Part shown: positions 10,134-21,800 of the stretch, in pieces
Numbering within the stretch: the stretch's first letter is position 1
Layout: the number at the start of each line of letters is the position of its first letter
Source: Phalacrocorax aristotelis
Lineage: Eukaryota; Chordata; Aves; Suliformes; Phalacrocoracidae
NCBI RefSeq assembly: GCF_949628215.1
Contig: NC_134276.1
Location: forward strand, 126,232,125-126,296,124
Direction: 5' to 3'
Length of the DNA stretch: 64,000 nt
The notes under the pieces: generated by a model
Seen by the model: the letters and a program-made list of their open reading frames with translations, nothing else
Database searches by the model: none
What the model was told of the DNA's origin: nothing
Translations under genes and position numbers: made by a program

Positions 10134-13100
10134 ATGACATCTCTAGAAAAAGGTAGGTGGTTCACATGATATCTAAGCAGACTGGATTAAAAGTACTTTA
10201 ACTTGAATTCTACAGACCGGAGTTACACTGTATGCCAGGCTCCATTCATTTAAATTTATTCCTTTTGTGTAGCTATTAGGAAGTAGTTATGTGACTTCAT
10301 TACTGCAATGAAAACCAGAGCTGCCTGGATAGAACAGTTAATCGAATGTTGTTTTCTATTCCAGCTTTGTATTGAAAAATCAGTTTGTCACTGGTACTGT
10401 CATCTGTCTGTACGCTTGTTAGTCCTTCTCTAGCATTTAGAACCTGTTGGCACTGATTCAGCCAACTTGAAAGCAGGGCAATATAATGGTGCTACTACAG
10501 CATTTTTGAAATTCATTATTTGGATAGAGTACAGCGGGCTCATATTAACTGCCCACAGTATGAGGAAAAGAAGCAGTATTTGTAGCTGTGTGCGAAGAAG
10601 CTTTCTTGCCTTCGCCCATTGATTGTGAGAAAACTACTACAATAATATTTCATTCAGCTGAAAATCTAGTGAACTTAAAATGAACTTCAGTAAACATTAT
10701 CATGCATACTGGGGAATTCAGAGTAGAATGGAGCATTGATGGGAATACTGGAGTCTGTTGATTAGAAATGAAGAACTGGCTTGTTGGCTTTTCTTAAACT
10801 TTCACTTGGACAATTTAAACACATGGTAGATAGTACTTAAAAGTTTGCTGAACTGCTTGAGGTGTTAGTAGCTATGTAGCAAATAGTTGCTTTTCATTTA
10901 ATTCTTGCTTTTAAAATGAGACTGCTCTGATTCTGTTCAGCTCTGAAAACCTGATTTTGCTTTCAACCTGTGAGTAATAATGTCAAGAATTTTCTCCTTA
11001 CTAGCTCTTTTTCATGTCTGCATCTAATCTTGTATGGCAGCAGGTAGTTAAGAAATTATACAATTCAAACCTATGTCTGTGTCTTCTACTATTAGTATTA
11101 ATGAGCAACCTACACTTGACTAAGGACTTCTCTAACTTTTGCTTTATAATTGCTGCTGCAAAGGACTATTTTATACATGCAGTGTGGAATTAAAATCTTT
11201 GTAACTTTGAAGTAGAGAAATTAAGAGTTACAATGAGACTATAACAAAGTGAAACTTTCCCTCTGCTATTTCTGAATTTTAGCTGATGATGCCTCATCAC
11301 CCATCAGAGGACCTGGAGATGGCATGGAAACAGAGCAGACAGCTGAATTGGTGGAAGCAATCACTGGAGCCAATGCTACGAACCATCCCATTCACCAGAG
11401 CCCACATAAAAAGGCAGTCTCCTCCCTGAGTCCTGGAGTTCTGCAGCTAGGGAAAGTACACGCTGATAAATCAGTGGAGATTGAAGCTATTCGTATATTA
11501 GTCCCCAAAGCAGCTATCACCCACATTGTTCCTACTAAAAATGCTAGGGTAGCTAAGTCAGGGGGACATAAAGGAGACACATTCCATCAGTCAGATGGAG
11601 CTGCAGATCCCAAGAAAGAACAGGTAGAGCTGAAAAATGCAGTCGAAAAGCTAAAGAATTCAGAGAAGCGCTTGTTACAGGATAAAGAAGGTCTCTCTAA
11701 TCAGCTGCGTATACAGACAGAGGTAAGAAATGAAAGTTACTTTCTCTCACATAGCTGAGCTGCTTTGGTTTATAGAAGCAGTTTGTGAATGTGACAAAGA
11801 GAACTGCTGTGACACTCTAGCCTTGAAACAGATAGTTTCCCTTTTGAACTTATCAGCTATGATACAGAGTAGAAGTACATCTAAGTAATCCAGTGCTGCT
11901 TCCATGACAACAGATGAAAGGATCAAAGGCTTGAAGCTGGGAGAAACACATTAGAGGGCTGCAGGGAAATGGATCTTTCATGAGGAAAGATTTTACTCCT
12001 CAACTCAACTGCTAAGTGAAAAATGTTACGCCGTAGAAGGAGTGACTATAATTTTCTACATAACATAATTTGTGGATGTCTTGCCTAATCCTTTGTTATC
12101 TTACTGATTCAGGACTTGAATACTACTGAAACTTTGTTTCTTGTAGCAAGGTTTCATTCTTCCTCTTGGGCCTCTGTTAGAATTTAAACAAGAGTGTGTT
12201 AAATGTGCATTAGCCTCAGATGTTTATGCTCACTGGAGCGGATTGTGAGGCTTAATATACTCTGCGTTGGATTTATCCCATTCTGGAAAGAGAAAGGCAA
12301 TTTACTGTTAGGTATTCACAATAATTATACACTGCATTCTGGAAGTAGGAGGTGTTTCACTCTACATTGGTAATTAAAGACAGTCTGGTCTAATTCTAGG
12401 TGAATCGGGAGCTGAAGAAATTACTTGTTGCTTCTGTTGGGGATGATCTGGAGTATCACTTTGAACGGATGGCTCGTGAGAAAAATCAGCTAATCCTAGA
12501 AAATGAAGTCCTGGGCCGGAATATGTCTCAGTTGTCTGAACAATTAGAGCGCATGTCTATACAATGCGACGTGTGGCGAAGCAAATTCCTAGCAAGCAGG
12601 TATTCCATCTTACAGAACTGTTGTAAGAGCATTCTCCTCCAGTTTTGTATTACATATGCCCATTGCAACATCTGGGAATGTGCCTTAATATGCTGAGGAG
12701 TGCCACAACAGCTACACTAATGCCTACTGAGGTCTGAGTATACAGAAAAGGTACAAAGTAAGCTCCTTGTAATTTGAACAGTTCTGCTTTTCAAAGGTAA
12801 TACAGTGGAACCTAAACCTCTCAACATCCTAACTACAGTTTTTGTCAACATAGCAAGAGAAGTTCTTATTTTTGATAGACTGTGTGCAGTTTAGAGTTTA
12901 AAAATGTCTTTTGGGACAGCTGTCTTGACTCATCTTAAAGGTAATTAGCTTGATTTTTCACCATCAGCCCCCAAGAAGGATACAGTCATCAATGTGTGAC
13001 GATGTTGATGTGGTTGAGAAGTCTGCTGACAGTGATTCAGAGATCTACCGTGAAGGGCAGCTCAGTATGGAGGAAAGAGTAGGGATACGTTTTCATTAAA

Positions 13101-16100
13101 CACTGATTGTGTTACTGCTCAGAATCCTATTGTTACTTTATAACCACAAAATACTGGGTAGCAGAGGTCAGGAGCAAATCTTATGCTGGTCTGAATGTCA
13201 GGATCTCATTTGACAATGGATTAGACTTAGAAAGTTAAGTGTAGTTGTTTTACCAGATATGTAGTGTTCTAGGATTTTTAATATTGTATTGTACTTGGAT
13301 ATAACTAACTAAATTTTAATTATGATGCTTAATGCATGTTACAAAAAGGCCTTAATGCTTGAAGGAAATGGAAATAGAATACAATGTCCTCCCTCTAATT
13401 TGCTGGTCTTAAGTTTTGGCATATTGAGTGAATGTAAATACTTGTAATAGTCCTAGCTAGGCAAGTGTTGCTATCCTAATTTAACTGGTTTCTTCAGCAT
13501 TAACAGGAGTTCTGAGGTGAGGGACTCAAGTCCCTTCTAGGAATGACAGTGCGGTGATGTGCTTAGAGTAACACCATTCAATACTGTAATGTTCTGGTTC
13601 ACTGAGATCTCAAATTTCTAACTGGTTGTTTAAATGTCATTCTGGCTTTTGCAATTGCAGTATTACAGACATTTGAAATACCTGCTTGAGGGGTCCGTTC
13701 AAAGTCTCGTGCTATAGCAAAATATGACCACAGTTGTTTCATTTGTAGCTCATAAATGCTCATATCTGGCACATATAGCATCTAGTTATTGCCCCTGAGA
13801 AAGGCAGAGAAGTGAATGAATGCAGTCTGTAGCCATAGCTGTCATCTTTAGAGAGGAGTGTGAAAAGCCATGATTATGGCATACTTGTCAGAACTGTGTT
13901 ACTAAACCTAAATGTATTTAGCTTTATCTGTCAGGATGCTCGTCCACAATGTTCATGTACTCAGTGTTTTAAAATGCCTGTTACTAGATTTGTATTAAGT
14001 GACATAAGATTGTTTAAACTCAGCAAGGTAAAACATAATCTTGCACTTGCGTTGACTGTAGTTGAACAGAAATTGCTCTTAATACATGATCTTAATAAGG
14101 TTGATATAGGCCCTGCATGGGGGAGGGGGATGAGCTTAATACTTAGTTTGAGCAGACAAAATACGGCCTGTAGCAGAATAAAGGTAACTTTCAAACTGCT
14201 CACTTGCAGGACTGATTGGAGATTTCTTTTGCAGGGTTATGGCTGATGAGCTAACCAATACCAGAGCAATTCTTCAGCGTCAAACCAGGGATGCACAAAG
14301 CGCAATCCAGGACTTGCTGAATGAACGTGATCAGTTCCGTCAAGAGATGATTGATACACAGAAGTATGATTTTTCTAATCCAGACCACCTCTGTGCAAAC
14401 TCTTGATTTCTGTCAGTTTATTCTAGGCCACAGAAGAGTCAAATAACTTTCCCCTATTCCAGTGATACTCAACAAAAATCAATTTTGCTGATGGGTACTA
14501 TGGACACTTTTCAGTCTCAAAGCTGAAAAAGCCAAAGTAGCATTAATTCTTTCTTCATCATTCCCTGGAGGTGTTAGGGGTCATACTGTGGAACTGACAT
14601 CACTCATATCCTCAGACTCCCTCTGTTTAATCACTCACTGTCTTGAAGTCAAGTCTCCTCTGTTTCCTTCTGAAACATAGTTTCTTCTACCCACATTGGC
14701 TTTTTAATGCTTACCCTGCCAGATGTAAAATATGCTTTGCCAGTATTAAAATCTGTTGGTGAGGCCTTGCCTTGGAGAACAGCCTATTTGCCTCCTTGCT
14801 TTTAAACACATAAAATTCCTTTTTTTGTTAGCATTTGGCTTGTGCAATAAGTCTTTGGAAGAGAGGATTCCTCTGAAGTATGCTGCATGCTGATAGAGTA
14901 CAAAAACAACTGTTAGTGCTTTTCTTTTCTGCACAGGCTGCTGGAGGAGCTGATGGTTTCTCTTCAGTGGGGGAGACAACAGACATACTATCCTAGTGCC
15001 CAACCTTACACTACAACAGAGCTAGCAGCTGTGAATTGTAAGCTAGCCAAAGCTGTTAGCTCACATCTTCTTGGAAATGTTGGCACTAGCAGTCCAAAAA
15101 AATCTTCAACGGTTGTGGAGTTTTGCAATACCCCCGCTGAGAAAATGGCTGAAATGGTAAGAACTCTTCATACATCTCAATCTGTCAGCACAGAATCCTC
15201 TTTCCAGAGAGAAATGCCTTGCTTTGTGTTAAGTACTTAATATTGTGCCTTTTCTAAAAATTGCATGCAGGGGAAACATGTTTAATAGAGCTGTCTCATT
15301 AAAAAAAAAAGATGAAAGAAACCCATGCAAAACAATAAAGAAAAAAAACCCAAGAAACAAAACTAGGAGAATAAGCAGAGCAACATGTAAATAATATGAT
15401 GGCACATACTGAGACATAAGGTTTCCTTTCCTGTCCTTAGCACCACAAATAACTGGGTCAAGATTTGTTTAGAGTTAGTGTGTCAGGAGGAAGCCAACCA
15501 AAAATACTTAGCCTAGTTTAAAAACTGAGTGGGAGACAAAACCTAGTTCAGGTAGGACTTCAGCAGTAGTTTCTGTTGCCCTAAAAATCAGTTCTGTTGA
15601 AAGTGGGTGGAAACACAGAGAAGCTATATGATTATCTTTCAAGACAAAGTTCCACTGCAGGAAGCTTGATGTTTAGATAGCCAACTAGACTAACAGTTTA
15701 GTCTGGAAGCAATGGAGAGTAATAGTTGAGCAGTAGGAGGCACACAGTGTCTAGTGATCTGTGGTGTTCTTGCCTGGTTTTGCTCAACTCTGCTAAAAAG
15801 TTCAGAATTTTTTTTATTCTCAAGAAAATCATACCTTGGATTTCTGATGGACATTACTAATTTACAAACAGTACTTAGTGTCTTTATATTGAGGGTCTGG
15901 ATGGATGGATATTTAGTTTTCAACTTGCAGAAAAAACTGAAAAATTGCTTTTGAGAAGAAATCCTTCCTAGCTGCTAGGGAAGATATAACCCATTAAACT
16001 TAACTTAATAGATATATCTTCAGTCTCAATTTTTCTATCCTTAGGTGCTACGTGTACTGGATCCAGCTGCACGTACAGAAACAACAGAAGTTTCTTTTTC

Positions 16101-16227
16101 TGAGACTTCTCCATCCTCCTTCCTTTCCACAAAGAAGAATATTGGAAGGTTTCACCCATATACAAGATATGAAGATGTAACTTTCAATTGTTGCAATCAC
16201 TGTCAAGGAGAGCTGATAGCCCTTTAA
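10134..16227 (+). CDS. BLZF1: BLZF1 (golgin-45), complete, six coding exons
   Basis: Golgin-45 is a medial-Golgi coiled-coil tether that binds GRASP55 and RAB2 and is needed for Golgi stacking and secretion. Coding exons are 10134-10152, 11283-11722, 12400-12599, 14235-14363, 14937-15156 and 16045-16227. All have GT-AG borders, the phases join cleanly, and the total is 1191 nt, or 396 residues (human about 400). The start ATG (MTSLEKADDASS) has a 38-nt 5' UTR in the same exon, which begins at 10096. Residues 1-116 are a loose N-terminal region. About 117-275 form a long coiled coil (LKNAVEKLKNSEKRL, LEYHFERMAREKNQL, RSKFLASRVMADEL). The conserved block LLEELMVSLQWGRQQ follows at the start of exon 6. 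The C-terminus ends CCNHCQGELIAL: the final residues are the PDZ ligand for GRASP55, and the CCNHC cysteines match those reported to help form a shared zinc site with GRASP55. The gene is intact, and its 3' end faces that of CCDC181. Confidence 0.97.
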
Positions 16228-17510
16228 AAACACAGCCAACACAACTGCACATGCATTCTTTCTGAAGAATGACACTAGTTGACGTTCAGTAGGCTTCCCT
16301 TTTTTCCTATTTCTTTCGATAATGGGTGGGTTTAACATTGGAAATTATGCAGTTTCTGCTTCTTTACCTCTTGAAGTTAAGGACTGACAGGATTTCCTTA
16401 GCCTCTGGGATATTTCTACTACTTTTAAGTCTGGAAAGTTACTTTATTTTCTTCTACAAGGGCAAGACCTAAAATGTTATGCTGGTCCAATTTCTAGAGC
16501 ATAGAGATGCCCTTGACTATTTAAGGTTTGCAGTCATCTTAGCAAATCTCAATGAATTTCTCTTTAGAGGGAGACAAAAGTGTAACTAGACCAAAGTAAA
16601 TGAAGTGCTGATAGGTTATGTTCAAAAAAAACCAAACAAAACAAGCAATGGAAAATGGTCAGCTCCATGTTAGGTTGTGGTTTTTTGGTTTGGTTGGTTT
16701 TGGTTTTGTCTTAGCCAAGGTGATGAACTGTCCCCATGTCTATGTTCAGCCTTTTAAATTTAGTTATTAAAAAAGGAATATGTGCAATGATTCTTCATAA
16801 CTCTAAGCTCTGAAAGTAAGAGCATATGCAGTGTTGGCAGCTCTCCAGGGAAGAGGGGAAAGACCTTGAATGAACTCTAGCTATAATATATAAACAGTGG
16901 TTTTACATGGATTCTGGAAAACTGTGCAGGGTGAGATTATTCTTATGTTTTCTGAAAACTAAAATAATGGCTTCTCCACCTATTTTGGCTTCTAGAATGA
17001 AGCTGTTGTCGCATAGGTGATTGTCAGCAAAGATAGACTGATATACCTCCTTTAGTACGTAGTTGTGCAACCTGACCCAGCATTAGAACTCAGCCCTTGC
17101 CCAAGGTCTTCCTGGGTGTTATGGGAAGCTGAAGATAAGCACTAAGTTTGCACAGGTACTGGTAAAAAATATACATTTTTTTTTTTACTTGTATGGTTTT
17201 ATAATCTTGATGTAGGTTCAAAGAGAATGTATAGCAGGTAATCTGCTAAATCCAAGAAGCCTATTTAAGTTGCAAAGGTAAAGAGGAAGGGTAGGAGGAT
17301 GCAAATATGCAACTTAATTTCTTAGTTTCACTCCTAAAGTTATCATATGTAACAGTCTAGTTTGGGGAAAGGGTTTCTGAAATGGTTGCTTTTACCCTGT
17401 TTTCCTTTGAATCTCATACCACAATCAGAATACATAAGTTCTTGCTGTTGCTGGCCATGCTTTGGTTTGCATGAAGAGAGCTACAATAAACTTTCTTCGC
17501 TTGCTTTCAA
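16228..17510 (+). other. BLZF1: BLZF1 3' UTR with poly(A) signal
   Basis: The sequence is non-coding and AT-rich after the BLZF1 stop. A canonical AATAAA lies at 17485-17490, with GT/T-rich sequence downstream near 17515-17555, which fits a polyadenylation site at about 17505-17515. T/G-rich and A-rich low-complexity stretches occur at 16625-16710. An earlier, weaker site cannot be excluded. The exact 3' end is an inference. Confidence 0.6.
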
Positions 17511-18135
17511 GTTGCAGTTTTGGATTTAATATAGCTGTATTTCTGACTTTTTTTCTGCAGCATAAAAGGAACTATTCATATAGCCATCACTGAGCTGTAA
17601 CACCCTTCACTTCAAGGATCTGAGGTAGTGAACCAGGCAGCATTTCTTTTGTAGCTTACTATGATTAGGAAGATAGCATGAACGTTTGCAAACTTTCCCC
17701 ATGCATTTGCTTGCTAGGCACAAGAAGCGTTTCTTGCTGTGGTGTCAGGGGAAGGTACAGGAAGGAGGAAGGCACCTGTTACTTAAGTTTCTCATTAGCA
17801 TGCGCAATTTTCATTTCACATCCATGCCCCTTATCTATGCTGGTAAAAGCTTCAACACAGCACCCTCCGGTCAAACACCAGTATTCTCTCAATATGCCTA
17901 TACCTATCTCCAAAAGGGTAAGAGAAAAATACTAATGGCAAATTTACTTTGCAGCCACTACACTTCCTTTTGTTACAGTACTTCCAGAAAATGCTTTGAA
18001 TGGGGAAAAACATCAGAACGATGCCCTATCATGAAATTTGTTAGACATGTAGCTGGACAGAATGTTCCTCATTTTCCACTAACTTTATGATTTCATGAGT
18101 GACCTCAGCATGTTCTCTGACAAGAGTTTACTCAG
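17511..18135. other. Short spacer between BLZF1 and CCDC181 3' ends
   Basis: This is the gap between the two converging transcripts. Open frames of 85 and 134 codons start at 17678 and 17686 in different frames. They show no family resemblance, no splice context and ordinary composition, so I do not call them. I see no repeat or RNA gene here. Confidence 0.5.
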
Positions 18136-18820
18136 CTGGCTACAGTGATGTAGTTTATTATAATTGAGCAAACATGGACATGTATACAAGAATCCAGCTT
18201 CCTTGATATTGGCAAAGGTCATAATTCACACAACCTTTTAATTTAATGGCATAGAAAACTACTGAAATAAGGTTCAAGAACTTGCAAATTCACATACATG
18301 TTAGCTTTCAATGACCACTTGCCCTGAACTAAAATGAGTCCTCCGGTCTAGCCAGAATTAACAGCTGGTCAACAGATCAATAGAAAGTGGTATAAGAAAC
18401 AGCATTTTCCAACAACACAACACCTTTTACAGTCTTTGTCACAAGCAGCAACGAACAGCACTATTAATCCAGCAATAATTCAACATTTTACATAATAGCC
18501 TGCATCCAGGAATTCATGGTAGAGTCGAGTATAAAGTGCCTTTTATAGACAGGAATGTGTATTTGCTACCCTCGTGTATAGATCTCACGCTCATTTAGGT
18601 TTAGTCAAACCAAGAAAATCCCTGAGTTAGACATAAAAGCAGGCTTTTCAACAAAAGTACAAATAAATAGATAGTGAAATCCTTGTCAGTGAAGGTAATT
18701 ATTAAACTTGCTTGAAAGCTTTAAAAACACTACACACACACACTAGCTGTAAAGAGCAAAAGCTCAAGCCGTAAAAATGAAGAGGGCTGATACCAAGAAC
18801 ACTGTGGTTACATCAAACCT
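18136..18820 (-). other. CCDC181: CCDC181 3' UTR with poly(A) signal
   Basis: Downstream of the minus-strand stop, the minus strand reads AATAAA at 18159-18154, giving a 3' UTR of about 0.68 kb. A short CA repeat lies at 18731-18743. The poly(A) site is inferred from this hexamer alone. Confidence 0.55.
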
Positions 18821-21800
18821 TCAACTGTAGTGGTCTGTGAAACGAAAGGATTTAAGCTCTGAACTAATGCAGTGGATGTTTTGCATCTGTTTTGCTCGTC
18901 TGGCTTCTAGTCTAAGCTGCCTTGCTCTCTCTTTAGCAGCTAGTTCTTCTGCTCGTTTTTCTTCTCTCTTTCTTTTTAGCCATCTGTGGAGAGAGAAACA
19001 GGACCAGAAGTAGTGACAATTGCAATGGTAAGTTTTACGTCATCCCTTCCAAGGAGACTTGTCCCCGTTTAACTAGAGTCACCTTCTCCTGTAGGATGAG
19101 GTTAGGCATCATGGCTAAGCCAGCATAAAAGCCTGCCACTCCTCAACTTGGGAAGCACTACTTCTCCATCCCAATTCTTCTGCTTCTGCACCCACCTTTA
19201 CCTCCCCCCCTTTTTGTTGAGCTGATTCAACTCATGGACTCAAGTTTAATCCATTTTGTTGGATTAACTTTATGCTTGTTTAATGAACTGAATCAGCCCA
19301 AGCCTGCTCCAGAACAGGCAAAAAGAGGGAGGGAAGAAGGATCTCCCTTTTTCAGTAGAAGCAATTCACCATTTCAGCTCAGGTTTGGACAAGTAATTTC
19401 ACAACAGTGAACAAACAACATCAAGGAATTGATGTATTTCTACTAGGGTATAAGTTTATGAGGGCATATTCATGCAAAAAAACCCCAAAACCTCACCAAT
19501 AAGGACTTCAGCAGTAAAGATGTACCATAAAATAACTACAGTCTTAAGCTGACAGACTACAAAATTTTCAAATATGATTCCCTAGGAATAACCCTACTCA
19601 CTCTTTAAAGGCTCTGTTGCATTCCTCAGTTCTTGGAAAAAAGGCAATTCCCTCAGCTTGGCGTCTCAATATTTCTATCTGTTTTTCTTTCATGTGTTCT
19701 TGGTGCTTTTTTTTAAGCCATAACTTGAAGGCTTCTTCTGGATTCCTGCTCCTCTCCTATTAAGAACAAAAAAAGGACATACATTCAAGGCTTATAATTA
19801 AATGACCTTTATATTAATCCCATTATAATAATATTTTGAACTCTGCTGGCATCTCCCATTCATGAAACATACTTTATAAGCAAACTAAAGCACATGCTAA
19901 TCTGGCATGGCATCTATACCTGAGCAAGCATTCAAAGCGGTTTGTTTTAAAAAAAAAAAACCCTGAATTTTGCTTTTCAAGCCCATCACTGCAAGGCAGA
20001 GGAACTTCAGAACAGAGCATCTGAATCTTCAGGTTTTGGTCAGGTCACGTGAATTACCTGCTTGCCAACAAGTTCCAATGGTAAGGGATACACTTCAAAG
20101 GGTTTCTGGCTGCTTATTCCCTGCAGGGTTCAATCAAATCATTCTCCTGATAAAAACGGGCATTACTGTATCTCCTGTGATTTTATAGCTATTTAGTTCA
20201 TATATGCAGCTTCTACGATGCAAGCCACCCTGCCAAGCAGAACAATCCTAAACATGCATGTCAGTCTAGCTCTTCACAGAAAGCAATGTAACAAAAACAT
20301 TTCCTGTCACTGTAAATTTTCATATGCTTAGTTAAGAACACAGGCTTAGAATTTGGTGTCCCTATTTAACAAGAGCACTATAGATCCTGAGATCCTACAT
20401 TAGGGAGATCTTACTTTGCTGTTCAAGTCTTCTAGTTCCTTTGCACGACGAATTCGCTTTTCTTCTTGCACTTGTTCTTTCTTCTTCTGTAACCAAGCTT
20501 TAAAAACCATCTCGTTCTCTCTTCTCTTCTGTTCTTCTTGTTCCCTTTTCCTTTCTTCTTCCTTGAATGGAATGAAGAGTGAATAAGCTTAGTTTTTAAG
20601 CGAATCATCTTAATCTGCAAAGGCCTTCATAGAAAATAAATAAGCCATTTGAATTGCATGAGAGACAAAAATACTGATGAAACAGGAACGCTCAAAGACT
20701 GCATCATAATTGACAATACTTTTAGGAAGAAACGAGTTTGAGCACTTCTGCGGTTCATGTTACATTCAGATACTTTCAGTCTAACCTTTTTGTGATTACA
20801 TCCATTTCCATGATACATCTCAACTCACAGGTATTTCAATATCCACAGGTGAAAACTTTTGAAATTAAGCCTCCCCAATAGCTCTGATTGGCTTAAAAGC
20901 AGTTTAAATTGATGCATTTAAAAATGAACACAGCTCTCAGGCTTGACGGACCACCAAACCCTAAAGGATATTTAACTACCTATGGACTGCAGGCATCACC
21001 TTATAAATAAGCATATTTTTTCTGGACATGAAGTTGTAATATATTTACTTAAGGAGTATTAATAGCTTAACACTTTTTTCAAGTTTACAAAATGAACTGA
21101 TTTTTTACAAAATTGAGAAAAGGATTTTTTCTGATTATTAACTGCATTTTAGCTAACGACAAGCATCTACAAGGAAGACAAAGGCTTTCAAAGTCTTCAA
21201 AAGCTGATTAGGACATTTTACCAGGTTTTGACTCTCTCTGACACAAAATCTACAAACCCCACTCATTTCAACACTCAGAGAAATCTGTTCTTCTTGCGAA
21301 TAGATGATGCTCCTTGCACCTACGCACAACTTTCAGACTATCCTCCAAATTTACAATTTGTAATTTACCGAAATGAAAGAAACCCCACCAAAATGAAGCG
21401 GATGGATTCCAGTAATGTCAAGAAATGTTTCGTGCCTGTGAGATCCATCGCAGAGTGGAAGAACTCCATTCAAGAATGAAGAAATATGGTAATACATTCT
21501 TACCTTTTTCAAAAGTCAGCCAATAGAGGAAGAGATTTAGCACACACTGTTAAGAAAATAATCTTCCTTACCTCCACCACAGTAACTTTTACCTTAAATA
21601 TGCAGCATGTGCTGTCAAGAGATCTAGTCTTGTCTATACAAAGAAAACACATCAGTAACTCTTCATACCTCATACCTCTCCTTCCTGAGCTAAGCCCCAG
21701 CAAAGTTTTCAAATAAAGCAGCCTAGGCCTATTTCCTTGGATAGAAAGCAACCTTTGAAGCTACTTAGCCAGCTCATCATGGCACAGAAAAATGGTAGAT

